DNA from: Haematobia irritans
Lineage: Eukaryota; Arthropoda; Insecta; Diptera; Muscidae
Length of the DNA: 64,000 nucleotides
NCBI RefSeq assembly: GCF_050003625.1
Contig: NC_134398.1
Coordinates: forward strand, 107,602,026 to 107,666,025
Direction: 5' to 3'
Part shown: positions 22,006-35,855 of the stretch, piece by piece
Layout of the letters: each line of letters starts with the position of its first letter
Position numbering within the stretch: the first letter of the stretch is position 1
The notes under the pieces: generated by a model
What the model saw: the letters and a program-made list of their open reading frames with translations, nothing else
What the model was told of the DNA's origin: nothing
Databases searched by the model: none
Position numbers and translations under genes: made by a program

Positions 22006-23664
22006 CCCAATAAACACAAACGTTTGAAAAATACTAAAATTCAATAATTTTTCAAACATTTTTTCAAAGGATTAGGGTAATAATCAAGTTGAGAAATTGT
22101 TGAGAAAATCGCGTTCTCAACAAAAAACAGACATTACACTCAACAGTAAAATTCAACACAATAGCAATAATTTCTCAATTGTAATCCTCAAATTGAAATG
22201 CATCGCTACTCAATAATTTCTCAAACAGTTTTCAATGTGATAAAAATAAAAAATTAGCATTGTTGCGAATACTTTCAAACCATAATTTGTATGAAAGTCA
22301 ATCCTAGTTCTAACTGAAAGTCAATACTAAATTTCTAGAGATTTTGTAAATTTTATTATTTTTTTCGTTAACAAACATAATAATCTTAAAAATAACATTA
22401 ATAATATATAAAAATAATAATATAATACCAATCAAAATGTAATTATCTTATTAAACGTATTAATAAATAAAACTATGAATACAACTTTAAATACCTTAAA
22501 CATTTTTACATGTATAATTCCATTTCCTCCATAATGTTGGTGTCAAATAACTATTAATTAATATGCTGGCAATTTGAAATAATTACTATCGAGGAACTTG
22601 CTGGCTTGTGTGTTAGAATAGATTCCAGCAAGAGGAAATCACAAAATATCAAACTGATGACGGGATGTAAATTGATGTAATGCACATTTCCATCCAGAAG
22701 TTCTTGATATAGGAATTGCTGCACTTTGTTTTAATTGGTTGCACTTTGTAAGTTTTCTGAAAACTTTTCTTTGTTGTTCCCTTCATCGGTTTTTCATCGG
22801 CCAACATCTTCCAAGAATATACCATCCAATGATTTTAGTTTTCTGCAAAACAATCGAGTTTTGTGATTTCCATTATGTTTTCATTTCACTTTTTATTTTG
22901 ACTTACCAATTTGTATTTCTTCCAACTGACCACATACTTCGTGATTTCCTCAAGAACGTTGGTGTTACAAAATTGTTGTTATTAAAATACTGGCAATTTT
23001 CAGGAACTTGATGACCAGATAATTGGAATAAATTTCCAGCAATTTCAATTCACAAAATAACAAATTAAACCGATGATGCGATGTAAAATAAACTATCGAT
23101 GTGATGCTAATTATCATCCAGTAGTTGTTGATATGGAAAAGCATAAATACCAAGTTTTTTTTGGTTGCACTTTGATTTATGGAAACTTTCTCTTCTCGAT
23201 AAGCCATTTTTCATCGGCCAGCCTCTTAATGTGTCCAAGAATCAGCATCCAAATATTTTAGTTGTCTGCAAAGAGATTTGATTTTAGTGACTTCCTTAAA
23301 GTTTTCATTTCGTGTTTTAGTTTTACTTACCAATTATTATAAGCAATTTCAATTGATTATTAAAAAATTTCCACATTTTTGTATTTCTTCCACGAACTTT
23401 GTTGTCCAAAGTAGTATTGAAAACCATGTGGTTTTTTCGTTGCATTTCAGGGTAGTGTTTTGTCAAAGTTTTCTCCAATTATCTTCAACACATTTTCAAA
23501 GTTTTCGTCAACATTTTGCCAAATTGGTTGTAATTCGCAAACAATTCGAAGATGTATTGAAGATGAGCTGTTTCAAGTCAAGTTGAATTTATGTTGAAAA
23601 TGATATTTACCCTCAAACTGAAAAGGTGTTGCATTTGAAAAACGCTCATCCTGTGTTTATTGGG
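22006..23664. mobile_element. 1.66-kb TIR element, CCCAATAAACACA ends
   Basis: Ends CCCAATAAACACA and TGTGTTTATTGGG are perfect 13-bp inverted repeats. CT lies on each side (22004-22005, 23665-23666), as for the element at 8306-9192, but there is no empty site here to prove a duplication. Subterminal parts repeat caataatttctcaa-type motifs in both orientations. Several open frames of 60-102 codons are unrecognised and AT-driven. Confidence 0.65.
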
Positions 23665-23812
23665 CTGTTGCGTACATGTGGCTTCTATCATTAAAATATT
23701 GAATACAGGGTGCTTCATAATAAATTAATTGTATTTTCAGATGGCGGTAAAATTTAATACTGGATGTATCATAATATTACGATTATTTCAATCGTTAGAC
23801 GCTATTGCGCTA

Positions 23813-23890
23813 ACTCTGTAGATGGTGCAGTGTGTTAAGGCGAATGTTAATACATGTAAAATAGAATACTCGGGTTCAAGTCATGGCGTA
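23813..23890 (+). ncRNA. tRNA-like SINE head
   Basis: A-box-like GATGGTGCAGTG and B-box-like GGTTCAAGTCATGG about 50 bp apart, in a stretch (23700-24000) without other features. No cloverleaf with paired acceptor ends, so read as SINE-derived. Confidence 0.45.
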
Positions 23891-24220
23891 GAATATAATT
23901 TTAGATAAATAAAAGATTATTTTGTAATTTAAATTTATTGTAAAAATTAAAACATGTAAAATAGTGTGCATAATATGATTACTTTGAAGAAATTTACGAA
24001 AAAAAGAAATTTATTTCCCCATTTTTATACCCTCCACCATAGGAGACGGATATATTAACACATCGAAATATTGCTCTAAGACCCCATAAAGTATATATAT
24101 TCTGGGTCGTGATGAAATTCTGAGTCGATCTTAGCATGTCCGTCTGTTAAAATCACGCTAACTTCCGAACGAAACAAGCTATCGTCTTGAAACTTGGCAC
24201 AAGTAGTTACTATTGATGTA

Positions 24221-25808
24221 CACCCTCAAAAAAAATCGCTTCTTTAACATATGTTCCAAACATATTTTGCAGGAAGCACATATATTATTGGATACTGCCG
24301 AAACATTAATATATTTGTTTTATGTGAACATAGTATATGTTTGGAAGCATTTTGAGCCCAAAAATATTATATGCTTGGAAGAATTTTTCCCAAAGACGAT
24401 TGTGCTCATTCCCTAACATACTCGTAATTTTCACTTCCACGAAATGTTTGTAGTTTGCAGCGCCCACGAGCCCATGCAAACATAACATTATTTAACAGAA
24501 ACATACATTTGTTTGCCACGTGGAGCAGTGGTTAGCATATCTGCCTTACATGCAAAGGGTCCTGGGTTCAATCCCTGCTCCGACCGAACACTTTTTTGTT
24601 TTTTAATTTACACATTTATATTTATACTATATTAAATTTTTATAATGAAACTTCGAAATGTGGGTTATTAAAGATTTATAGTCAGTAACAGTGCTTGATA
24701 TAAACGAAATTGACTGATTTTTGGATAAAATATTATTTTTTTATTGCAAAAATAACAATTTTGTAACAAAAAACTGTTTTGGTACAAAACTTTAAAATTT
24801 GGAAGGAATTCAAAAACTCTAACAAAAGAAGAACGTGGAGTCGACTATAAACATATATAAATAGATTTATAATACAAACACAAATTTAGTTAGGCGTGAA
24901 CAGTTTTTTACTAGCATTTAACACCATCGCTCCAAAATCTCTTTTATTTTTCTTTAATAATTCATTTTAAAGAAAATAAACTTTTTAAATTGTTTTAGCT
25001 GTAAAACTCGAACTTAATTCCCACTTTTATATTTGAAGGTGTCCGTCAAACTCCTCGTGGACTACTTATTAATAAAGAGGAACTAAACTTTGTTTTTATA
25101 CATTTTACTGTGTAATTTTTCACTATTTCCTCCTTATTTCATTTTACTGCCTCAACTCTAAAAAGAGTATAGTGCCCTTTCGTTAGTTTTATGAAGACCC
25201 CTGATTTCTTTTAACGAACCAAGAAAAAAATTGCCAAAATGATAAACAAAACACATGTCCACGCATATATAACATAAAGTGCTGCTCTCAAGGCGAAAAC
25301 ATATGCTGTTTGTTTTTCAAATGTCTACTCTCTTCGCTCCGAATGTCTATTCTCTTTATTCAAATTAAATAATATTTAGACTTAAGCATATCAAATTTTT
25401 GGCCTTATCATAAAACAGTTTTCCGAAACAACATACAAGCGGTTTCACAGAAATTGTTCTCTTTTGATTCTTTCGCTGTGTTATGTTGATATCTTTCGTC
25501 AACTCTCCCGGTTTCCATCTCTATTTCTTTCTCTATACTCTGTCGCTTTGAATAAAATATCACAACATATGTATGTTTAGTCGAAATTTGTAAATTTATA
25601 TATATTTGCATTCACACATATGATTTTTATGAAACATTCATGCCTCAAGCATAATATATTCTAACATATTAACATAGATGTCCCAAACATTTAGTGTTAG
25701 TTTAGGAGCATTACATGTTTGCACTTAAATATATTGTGTTTTAAAATTGTGCCCGAAACACATTTTGTTTATATCGGAACATATGAGAAACATATTTTTC
25801 TAACAGTG
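24221..25808. mobile_element. TAE copy 3 (inverted, lacks module 2)
   Basis: Reads CACCCTCAAAAAAAATCGC at 24221 and ends CATATTTTTCTAACAGTG at 25808, with TA on both sides. The host repeat CR-B copy 1 (attgatgtaggtcggatgg, 51482-51500) is the empty site with a single TA. 1,588 bp, about 200 bp shorter than copies 1 and 2 because the segment with tRNA-like module 2 is absent. Confidence 0.85.
24515..24586 (+). ncRNA. tRNA-like module 1 in TAE copy 3
   Basis: A box TGGAGCAGTGG, B box GGTTCAATCCC, followed within about 15 bases by TTTTTT (24593 on), a possible RNA polymerase III terminator. Same module as 5566-5636 and 61849-61918, with a few changes (tacatg for gcatg). Confidence 0.65.
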
Positions 25809-26454
25809 TAGGTCGCATGGTATTGAAAATGGCCATATAGGACCACTTTTACGTATAGCCCCCATATAAACCGATCCCCAGATTTGATCTCCGGAGCCTC
25901 TAGGAGGAGCAAACATCGTCCGATCCTTTTGGAATTTGGTACTTGGTGTTAGTATATGGTCTCTAAAAACCATGCAAAAATTGGTCCATATCGGTCCATA
26001 ATTATGTATTTATAGCCCCCATATAAACCGATCCCCAGATTTGACCTTCGGAGCCTCTTGGAGGAACAGAATTCATCAGATTCGTTTGAAATTTGGTACC
26101 CCAGATTTGACCTTCGGAGCCTCTTGAAGGAGCAAAATTCATCAGATTCGTTTGAAATTTGGCACATTGTGTTAGTATATGGTCTGTAACAACCATGCAC
26201 AAATTGGTTCATATCGCTCTAAAATTATATATAGCCCCCTATAAACCGATCCTCAGATTGGACCTCCAGAATCTCTTGAAGGATCAAAATACATCCGGTC
26301 CATAATTACATATAACCCCCATATAGATCGATCCCCAGGTTTGGTACATTGTGTTAGTATATGGCCGCTAACAGCCATGCAAAAATTGGTCCTTATCGGT
26401 CTTTAGTTATATATAGCCGATGGCCAATCACACAAAAATTGGTCCATATCGATA

Positions 26455-26950
26455 AAAATAATCTACCAAAACTTTATTTCTATAGAAAATTTTGTCAAAA
26501 TTTTATTACTATAGAAAAATTTGTAAAAATGTTATTACTATAGAAAGTTTTGTTAAAATTGTACTTCTATAGAAAATTTTGTGACAATTGTATTTCTATA
26601 GAAAATTTTGTCAAAATTTTATTTCTATAGAAAATGTTGTCAAAATTTTATTTCTATAGAAAATGTTGTCAAAATTTTATTACTATGGAAAGTTTTGTCA
26701 AAATTTTATTTCGACAAAAAGTTTTGTCAAAATTTTAGTTCTATAGAAAATTTTGTCGAAATGTTATTTATATAGAAAATTTTGTCAAAATTTTATTTCT
26801 ATAAAATTTTTTTTCCAAGTTTTATTTCTAAATGAAATTTTGTCCATGTTTTATTTCTATAAGAAATTCTGTCAATATTTTATTTCTATAGAAAGTTTTA
26901 TCAAAATTTTATTACTATAGAAAGTTTTGTCAAAATTGTATTTCTTTTAT
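26455..26950. repeat. 29-bp minisatellite array in CR-B copy 3
   Basis: About 17 degenerate units of ttttatttctatagaaaatt-ttgtcaaaa. Each unit has the palindrome TTTCTATAGAAA. There are no spacers, so it is not a CRISPR array. Confidence 0.85.
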
Positions 26951-26964
26951 AAATGTATATGAAT

Positions 26965-27345
26965 TAGGGCTGTCATTTCTAAAAATCCCGGGATTACACT
27001 TGAAGTAATAACAATCTACAGCGCCAAAAAATTGCTGTACATTAAACCAATTTTGTTTAATTAAATTTTATTAACAAAAACAAAAGAAGATAACAGTAAA
27101 TTAAATTGCTTTTTAAATTGCTATCATACTTAAGAAAAACTTTGTCCAACTCAATATTGTGAAGAAAAGAAACACAACAATATTATGACAAAATTAATAA
27201 AATAAAATGCATTTTATATCGCTATCCTATCCCTATTTAATATACCTCTCGTATAATAAATTCTTACTCAAGGTGTACCATAAATGTTTTTTAACTCAAT
27301 TTGTCAATTTGGATTCAAAATAAAATTCCCCGGGTGACTGCACTA
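26965..27345. mobile_element. 381-bp hAT-like MITE, 8-bp target duplication
   Basis: Ends TAGGGCTGTCA and TGACTGCACTA. ATATGAAT is duplicated exactly at 26957-26964 and 27346-27353. Same subterminal cccgggatt motifs and interior (aacaatctacagcgccaaaa) as the larger hAT-like element. The truncated partner is 13827-14158. Confidence 0.85.
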
Positions 27346-28986
27346 ATATGAATATAAGAAACTTTTTTTCTTATATGCAATAATTGGCTATAAGAAAAAA
27401 AACGCATATAAGAAAGCCAAATGCGGGATTTTCTGAATTCCTAAGTTCGAGCTAAGCTTAGCTAAAATCATAACTGAATAAGTAAAAGCAGAATAAAATT
27501 ATATAGTTTTGTTTATTTACTTCTAATTTCGGCTTAAGGTTCTTTAAAAAATAATATAGTTTTGGTTAATTATAAAATTTATTTTTCCAATATTTCGACT
27601 AACATCGTCAGTCTTCGATTTAATTAAATCTCACAAAATAATAGGAAATCAACAAACATGTAAAAAATAATAAAAATTTTATCACCGCCGTTTAATTTTT
27701 TACTTCAATCGATGTTATTTTTGGAACGTTTTGAAAATTGCGTGCATTATCATTTTTTTGTAGACGTTAAATGGAAAAAACATAGCTATACAAAGATAAA
27801 TACCGAAAATAATAAAACAACAAGTGAGTAAAGTAGAAAGTCGAGCGGGGCCGAATATATCATACCCTAAACCACACCTACTGAATTAGTAAACATAAGC
27901 ATTTGTGGGGTAACATTATGAAAATTAAGGAGTACTTGTTTATTGTAATTTCATCACAATCTGAACCAAGTATAGTATTAGGAGCTATACTTGGTTTTAC
28001 ACCTACAGAGTTAGGTTAGGTCGATACATATCGATATATCAGCTCATTAGACTAACTTAGAACTTCCCTCTTATCACTGAGTGCTGTCAGATTCTATGTT
28101 AAGCTCAGTGACAAAAGCCGAGTCCGAATGGCGTTCCACATTGCAGTGAAACCACTTACACCCATAGAAAAAGTCATGAACGGCGTGGTCATTTCGAAAC
28201 GATCCGTTCATGAAAGTGAATCAACATACATGTGTTGTCAAACTGAGAACAGATGGGGTCAATCTAACAACGTAAAAATGACACCATACGTTCACATTAT
28301 TTAATTTCATTGATGAAGAAAAAAAGGAATAAATTCAAATTTGACTCGGAATCAATATCAAAATCATTAGTGTGCAAAATCTTTGGAACCGGACATGCTT
28401 TTTTTTCAGTGTATATAAGAAGTTATTAAGGAAATAAAGTTTTGAATCTGGTATTATTTTTATAACATCAAAAACTACAATAAATAAAATCGTATTCATA
28501 GGATCAAAACATTTTTAAACGCGCGATAAACAAATCTGTTATTTATTAATGGAGTGGATTTAAATTTACCAAAATTGGACAACAATAGGTACTTCCAATA
28601 AAAGTTATTCAGTATAAACTTACAAGATAGTAAGAATGGGTTTTATTCTCTTGGGTACAATTAGAAGAAGTGGATACGTTCACGAATTTATCATTAATTC
28701 AGCGGTTTTAAACCAATTTAAACGAAATATATTGATATTTTCTAATGCAATTGAATTTTCTAATGCAATTGAAATTGTGCAATAAATCGCACATTGGATT
28801 TTTTGATGACTAACCAGCTGATAATAGCAAGTTTTTACTGGGAAATGTAAACGGCGGACTTCCAGTAAAAATTTGTGATAGTAATCAAAATGTATCGAGT
28901 ACGCAAACAGAGCTCATATGGCTTAGATATTGTTACAGTCTCACAGAAGTAGAATTAAAATGAATACAATAGAATTAAAATGAATA

Positions 28987-29445
28987 CACTGAAAAAATAT
29001 TGACCTAATATGGAAGACTATGCAACTTAAATTTAAGGAATCGAAATTTACCCAATGTTAGAATAAGGACAAAATTTTTTGAAATAATGACATTTAATTA
29101 AATGAAAGTTTTCAATCCTTGCTTTAAAAATTTGTTTCATTAAATTTAGGACACAAATCTTGAAAATTTGCGTCTCTCTGCTGAAGTTGTAGGTCTTTGA
29201 AGTAAGGCAAATTTTCCTTAAAATAAAGAAAAAATACCTTTATTAATATATCGCAAAAAGAGGATAACAATTCGATGAATGAGATCTGTATCCAATTTTA
29301 ATTTTATTGATCCTAGATTTAAAGTCAGGGTGGTCCGTCAAAATGGTCTTTATTTTAAAGAAGCCGCATCTTTGGCTCGGAATCAATACCAAAATCCTTA
29401 AGGAAAAGTCAAAATCTTTGGATCCAAGTAAACTTTTTTTGAGTG
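28987..29445. mobile_element. M2 MITE-like element, complete copy
   Basis: Starts CACTGAAAAAATATTGACC and ends ACTTTTTTTGAGTG, with TA on both sides, 459 bp. The interior phrase gcaaattttccttaaaataa is shared with the 7.2-8.2 kb and 37654-38172 members. The left counterpart is 12182-12640. Confidence 0.75.
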
Positions 29446-30148
29446 TACAATTAAAATAATTTTAAGTGAAATAAAGCCTTTAAGTTTGTTAAATTTCAAT
29501 AAATCAGGGCTTTATGGCCAAATTTCGGAAAATCAGGCGATACATACATATGAGAGCTATATCTTAAACTGAACCGATTTCGATGAAATTTTACAGACTT
29601 GAAAAGTTATAAAATATTAATTTGTGCTAAATTTGACAACGATCGGTAAGTAATAAAGCGCAACGTGATCCCGTTTGTCGAAATCGGCGGTACATATTAG
29701 GGCTGTCACCCGGGATAAATCCCGTCCCGAAATCCCGGGATTTTCGGGACGGGATTAATCCCGAATCCCGGGATTTTTTATTTTCAATCCCGGGATTTTT
29801 CGGGATCCCGAAAAAGTAATTGCAATTTGTTAAATTTGTGACTTTTTAGCATTATTTATTAATAAATTGGAATCTTCATTCAGTGCAAACGGCCCCTAGA
29901 TTTCATAACCGATATATTGAGTTAATAAACATTTATGGTACACCTTGAATAAGAATTTATTTTACTTGAGGTTTACTATAAAAAACGCAATTTCATCAAA
30001 AATCGAAGTAAACGATACGATCCTCCTTTGAACAATGAGCTTATGTGAAATGAAATTCCTGCCAAATAAAATAAAAAGCAATTATAAAAGGTCCGTCGAC
30101 AATATAACAAGATCGCGTTTATCTAACAAAAATTTGGATACCTTGATA

Positions 30149-30886
30149 CAGTAGAATTCATTTATAGCGACCTCGGTTATAACGACCATCCGTTTATAAC
30201 GACGGATTTTCAAAGCAAGTTTGGTTCTTAATAGTTTGTACATGCACAAGCATTCGCTTAGAACGACTCCAGTTTTAGCGACCATCTGCTTTTAACGACC
30301 AATTTGCACGTCTGCTTTGGAATGGACATTCGGTTATAACGACGATGTAAGTTCTTTGTACCAATTTTTATTTTTTTTTCATTCCATTTTTGTGTCATCA
30401 GCCAATACTAAATAAAGAAACATATACATTCGGGGAATCACAGAATTTGGTTTCGACTATCCCAAACAGAGGTGCAAATGACAAAGAAGAAATATTCAAA
30501 CCAATTTGGGATGAGTTCGAGTTCAAACCAGGACTGGGATGAGTTCGTAAATGTCGATGACAACGTCGTGACATCAGAAGAGCCTTCATTGAGAGAAATA
30601 GTGGAGAACACAAAAGAAAATGATGAAACTCACAGCGATAATGAACCAGATGACAAAGATGTGCCAATCAAAATTTCAACTGGGACAGAAACCGTGAGTG
30701 CGGTGCACACATTAAAACAGTATTTACGATTTGGGGTTCTGATATATCAGAGAGTTTATATAGTTCAGTTGAAATTATTGAAAGTAACTTAAAAATATTG
30801 TGTACACTTACTTGGATACAACGACGTTCGGTTATAACGACGTATAATTTCGGTCCCTTGGCGGTCGCTATAACCGAATTCTACTG
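30149..30886 (+). mobile_element. pogo-like remnant, right-arm copy
   Basis: CAGTAGAATTCATTTATAGC at one end and GCTATAACCGAATTCTACTG at the other, TA on both sides. The subterminal GTTATAACGACG repeats are clear here. The transposase tail runs on the plus strand. Confidence 0.7.
30472..30792 (+). pseudogene. C-terminal remnant of pogo/Tigger-type transposase, right-arm copy
   Basis: Same 106-codon frame as 10837-11157, with differences around residues 66-72 (PIKISTGTE versus PFKIPTRTE). The acidic linker and the TVSAVHTLKQYLRFG segment are kept. Catalytic parts are absent. Confidence 0.5.
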
Positions 30887-30960
30887 TATTTTTAAGAAGT
30901 TACTAAAACCGATGAACTACAAAATGATTAACACAAGTGTACTAAAATATACCTAATCTA

Positions 30961-31615
30961 CACTGAAAAAAATATTGTCGTGAGGTCAAAGATGTCATGT
31001 CTTTAAAATACGAATGCAAATTTTGCTTAGCATAGAAGACGCATTTCTCTAATATAAAGTTTTTTTCCTTGTCCAAAAGTCGATAAACTTTTCAATGAAG
31101 TTGTATTGTCCTTATAATTAAGTGATTTCACTTAAAAATGGGTATCGTAATATGAAAGAAAAAATGTTTGGGCTAAGGTCAACTTGACTTTAATAATTCA
31201 GAAAAAAACTTTAAATTTAATGAAATTGTCTTTAAATTTGTTGTCTTTTTGCATCTTAATTGCAAAGCAAAAAATCGTTCAAAAATAGGACATGTTTTTC
31301 AATACTTTATTTTAAAGACGTTTTTACTTGAAAAATAGCATAATTTCTACTGGAAGTCGAGTCTGAATTTGGAAAATAAAGTTGTCGTTAACTCGTTTTT
31401 AAAGGACTTTCATAGCATATGAAGAAAAAAAGCTAAAAAAGCGAAAACTTAAAATTTGCTTCCTAGAAGCAAGTACTCAAAACCCAAATTTAAAAGAGAA
31501 TTGTATCTTAAAAGTATCCTTACTTGTATTCTCCGCTTCTTTGGCTCGGAATCAATACCAAAATCTTTAAAGTAAAGACAAAATCTTTGGAACCGGGCAT
31601 GCTTTTTTTTCAGTG
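30961..31615. mobile_element. M1 nested in the hAT-like element, right-arm copy
   Basis: Starts CACTGAAAAAAATATTGTCG and ends GCTTTTTTTTCAGTG, flanked by TA (30959-30960, 31616-31617). Counterpart of 10013-10668. Confidence 0.8.
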
Positions 31616-32784
31616 TAATCAAAATCCTTAAAATTTTTTGCTGAGTAAGATATTGATATGAAATCGGGTTTCAATCTATTTTTGTGATGTTTTGTTTTTC
31701 TTTTGTTCAATTGTTGAGTTGGACTAATTTTCTCTTACGTTCTTTTGTTTATAAAATTGAATTAAACTAAATTGATTTAATGTACAACTATTTTAGGCGC
31801 TTTATATGGTTATTACTTAAAATATTTAAAAAATTCCGAAAATTTCGGGATCTCGAAAAAAATCTCGGAAAATCCCGGGATCCCGGGATTCTATATTTTG
31901 AAATCCCGAATCCCGGGATTTATAAAAATCGATCCCGAACGACAGCCTTAGTACATATACATATGGGGGCTATATCTAAACTTGATCCGATTTCTTCCAA
32001 ACCAAGGACACCAAGGGCTAGATCGATTCAGGAGGTGATTCTGAGTCGATCGGTATATATTTTATGGGGTCTAAAATCAATATTTTTGGTAAATACAAAT
32101 CCAAAAACAATCTTTCGATAATCTATCTAATATAAATTTCGCCAAGAATTGAAACTGCGTTCTGTAATTTTTATACCTTGAAGCACATTGTGGTATAATA
32201 ACTTTGATCTGTCCTACCAGAGATTTTGAAAATATATACCGACTCAGAATATCCTCCTGAGTCGTTTAATATAAATCTAAAGTTTCTTTCATGGTGGGTT
32301 TACTTTTTTCTGGGTGTAGTTTTCAGTAACAATCATCGAGTAAGATCGTGTAAGTCAATAAGAAAGCCCTTTGCTCAAAATGGGAGAAAAGCATACAATA
32401 CATACATACAATCTATTCTATTTATAGAATAGTTTCAAAGACAAAAACTAACACATATTTCCAAGAAGTTTAAATTCATCAACTACAGGGTGATTCATGC
32501 TTATTTAATTTATATTAAAAGTGGGCTTCGAAATAATGCACATTAAAAGTGTGGTATGGATATACAATGAACCCACGCAATTTATATAATATTAAGGGTA
32601 AATTTTTCTTTTTTAAATAATGAAATTTTTATTAAGAGAAAGTTTATAATCTTTGCTTCAAAACATTTTTTTTCACTAAATTTAGGACACACATTTTGAA
32701 AATTTGCGTCCCTTCGTTAAAGTTACATGTCTTTAAACTAAGGCAAAATTTTCCTTAAAGTAAAGAAACACATTTTTGATTTAA

Positions 32785-33061
32785 CCCAGACAGTCATCCT
32801 TCGTCAAAATGACGACGCGTAATTTAATTTTCGATTTAGAAAGCATTTTAGTCTATTGGGAAATGGTAAATTTAAGTTATACTAATTCGACGGTTTATGA
32901 ATTTTTGTTTTATACTAATTAAAACCGAATTGAATAAGAAAATAAATTCAAGTTTGATTCACTTTTTCGATCATGATGAAAATTATAGCGTCTTGAAATG
33001 AGCCGCAGTCAAAATGACGAAGAATGACGTTAATGTACAAAAAAAGGATAACTGTCCAGGG
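32785..33061. mobile_element. piggyBac-like MITE, right-arm copy
   Basis: 277 bp, ends CCCAGACAGTCATCC and GGATAACTGTCCAGGG, TTAA at 32781-32784 and 33062-33065. Counterpart of 7675-7951. Confidence 0.85.
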
Positions 33062-34639
33062 TTAAAGAAATCGTCCTTAAATTAACTGAAATGTTGAATC
33101 TTTAGATTTAAGATAAAAACGCTTCAAATATAGGCTAAGACTTGTTTTGAGGATTTAGGATTTTTGGAATTAAGAATCATTTTTTCATCAACTTATGTAT
33201 TTTGAGCTGCTGAATTCGAAAAAAAGGTTTAAAAAATTTTTATGGAACAGTTTTTCAGATATCCCGTTATTTTTAAAATTTCGCTCTTTTTTCACTTATC
33301 TCGAGTTAAAAATGTCCGATTATATCGTTGTTGGTAATAAGATGACAAATAATCGTGTGTAATTAGATCTGTGAAAAGTTAAGTGGTTCAAAAAACATCA
33401 ATGCGAAAATCAAAGTTTTAAAAAAAATCGTATTTTAGAATCGACCTTTTCCGCCAGAAAAGTATAAGCCACTTAAAAAGATTTTTTTCTCTTCGTGGTC
33501 GTATATTTTTTTAAAAATTAAAAAATTTTCATCAAGTGTACATGACATTTTTTTTTTTTTGTAGTGTAATAACATGAGAATTGAACCTGCTTTCTTTCAT
33601 TTTTATGCCTTAGCCCACATAGTGGTCAGGGTTTAATAATTTTGATCTGTCCTGCCAGAGATATTGAAAATATATCCGATCGACTCAGAATCACCTCCTG
33701 AGTCGATCTAGTAGTTGATATCCGTCCGTCATGTTGCAGGATTCCGGCTGCAATTTTTAATCGATTTTGATTAAATTCGGTACATGGTGTTTTCTTTGCT
33801 CTATTGATTGCTATTTATTTTTTACATATATATGTATTGCCCGATTTCAACAGACGCTTATTTTCTAACCGATCGTCGCGAATTTTACCTCAAAAATACT
33901 TTTCAAGTGGTCAAAATTTCATTGAAATCGGTTCAGATTTACATATAGCTCCCTTTTTTATTAACTGATCGCAAATTTGGTAAACAGCAATCTTTTGTGC
34001 TATCAACCAAACCTTCAAAATATCGTTGATTTATACTTAGATGTAGTTCCCAAACAAATGTTTCTGCCGATTTTGCAGAATTTACCTAAGAACCGTATAT
34101 TTGTTCATAATAATAAAGAACTACTGGAGAAGTAGTTATAATATTATGCTTTGATGCCGTAAACGAAACGTCAACTCAAATGCTTGTAAAATACAACGGA
34201 ATTTCTTATAGCCGGTTTAATTAAATTTTAGTTCAGGAAAATCAGTTTATTTTAGTTCAATATTTATTGCCGAATGTGAGAAAATGTTTTAATTATTTTT
34301 TGCTTACTTTTAGACGTGAACTAAAAATGAGAACAAAAAAGTTTTATACAAATGATGTACACAATTTTACTAAATATGAAAATAGTTCATATTATCATAA
34401 TAATTTTCATAAGTTTAAAAAATGATTAAATTTTACTTAAGTTGGCTTCTCTAGAACATCATATAGCGCTAAAGACATATGTATTTCAAATCTTTAATTC
34501 CAATTGTTTTCCAAAATGAAACTTTAATGAACAACAGAAAAAATGTTTTATTTATATTAAATTATCTTCAATTTGGCAAAAGTTGTATAATGGTGCAGTT
34601 TCTAAAATATTCTAGTTAAACTTTTCTAATATAGACCTA

Positions 34640-35283
34640 CACTGAAAAAAAGCATGCCCGGTTCCAAAGATTTTGTCTTTACTTTAAAAATGTTGGCATT
34701 GATTCCGTGCCAAAGAAGCGGAGAATACGAATAAGGATACTTTTAAGACACAATTGTCTTTTAAATTTGGGTTGTGTGTACTTGCTTCTAGGAAGCAAAT
34801 TTTATTTTTTTTTGTTTTTTCCTTCATATGCTATCGAAGTCCTTTAAAATCGAGTTAACGACAACTTTATTTTCCACATTCAGACTCGACTTCCAGTAGA
34901 AATTAGGCTATGTTTCAAGTAAAAAACGTCTTTAAAATAAAGTGTTGAAAATCATGTCCTATTTTTGAACGATTTTTTTCTTTGTAGTGAAGATGCAAAA
35001 AGACAACAAATTTGAAGACAATTTCATTAATTTTAAAGAATTTTTATGAATTATTTAAGTCAAGTTGACATTAGCCCTAAAATTTTTTCTTTCATGTTAT
35101 GATAGCCATTTTTAAGTCAAGTCAATTGTAAGGACAATACGACTTCATTGAAAAGTTTATCAACTTTTAGACAAGGAAAAAAAACTTTATATTCGAGAAA
35201 TGCTTCTTCTATGCTAAGCTAAATTTGCATTCGTATTTTAAAGACATGAAATCTTTGACCTCACGACAATATTTTTTTCAGTG
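34640..35283. mobile_element. M1, right-arm copy
   Basis: CACTGAAAAAAAGCATGCCC to AATATTTTTTTCAGTG, TA on both sides. Counterpart of 3361-4002. Confidence 0.75.
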
Positions 35284-35855
35284 TACGTTTTCTTTGATGG
35301 TGGATTTTTTGGGTCTAGTTTTCAGTAACAATAATCGAGTAAAACCGTGTAAGACAATAAGAAAGCCCTTTAATCAAAATGGGAGAAAAGTCAGTCTAGA
35401 TGAATACTCGTGTGATTCTGTATAACACTGTGACGCAAAATTCTACTTTCAAAAATTCACTAATACCAGCCGAAAGTACTCGATGAGAGTAGAAAAGTAA
35501 TTTCTGGATTTTTCTAGATTGGTTGCCGTTCGTCGTTTATGAGCCTCTAAAATTAAGTCGCCAAATTCTTTGGGCACTTTTTTGCAATTTTTGGATGGCC
35601 ATATCTCCAAAAATGCTGTGAATTCGTTTTTGATGTGTTTAGCAAAGTTGTAGCTCTTGACACGGCCAACAAATATGCTGAATACATTAGTTCGGAAAAT
35701 TTTCATCTTCATTCTCAAATTCGCAGAAATATTGAAAAAATGACCGAAATCACCGATTTTTTCGTTTTTCGACTACATTTCTATTCCGAACAGTTGTTTT
35801 CCGGAGCTTTCTGGAGGTTCAAATTTCTTCCGATCCGGTTGAAGTTGTACATGTG

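Larger units (their letters stand above)
24028..26956. repeat. Composite repeat CR-B, copy 3, split by TAE copy 3
   Basis: Hairpin end accctccaccatagg at 24031, then attctgggtcgtgatgaaat, then gaaacttggcacaagtagtt up to 24220. It continues after the TAE at 25809 (ggtcgcatggtattgaaaat), followed by degenerate copies of the 153-bp unit (about 25850-26450) and a 29-bp array (about 26455-26950). It ends against a hAT-like MITE. The same uninterrupted phrase is at 51480-51500. Confidence 0.8.
29698..31950. mobile_element. hAT-like element, right-arm copy with nested pogo and M1
   Basis: Starts TAGGGCTGTCACCCGGG and ends AACGACAGCCTTA. The 8-bp flank GTACATAT is present on both sides (29690-29697, 31951-31958). 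Same nested elements as the left copy 9678-11929. Confidence 0.85.

Noticed and set aside
22739..23586. Frames of 60-102 codons as host exons
   Set aside because: All lie inside the CCCAATAAACACA element, are AT-driven, and show no known domain.
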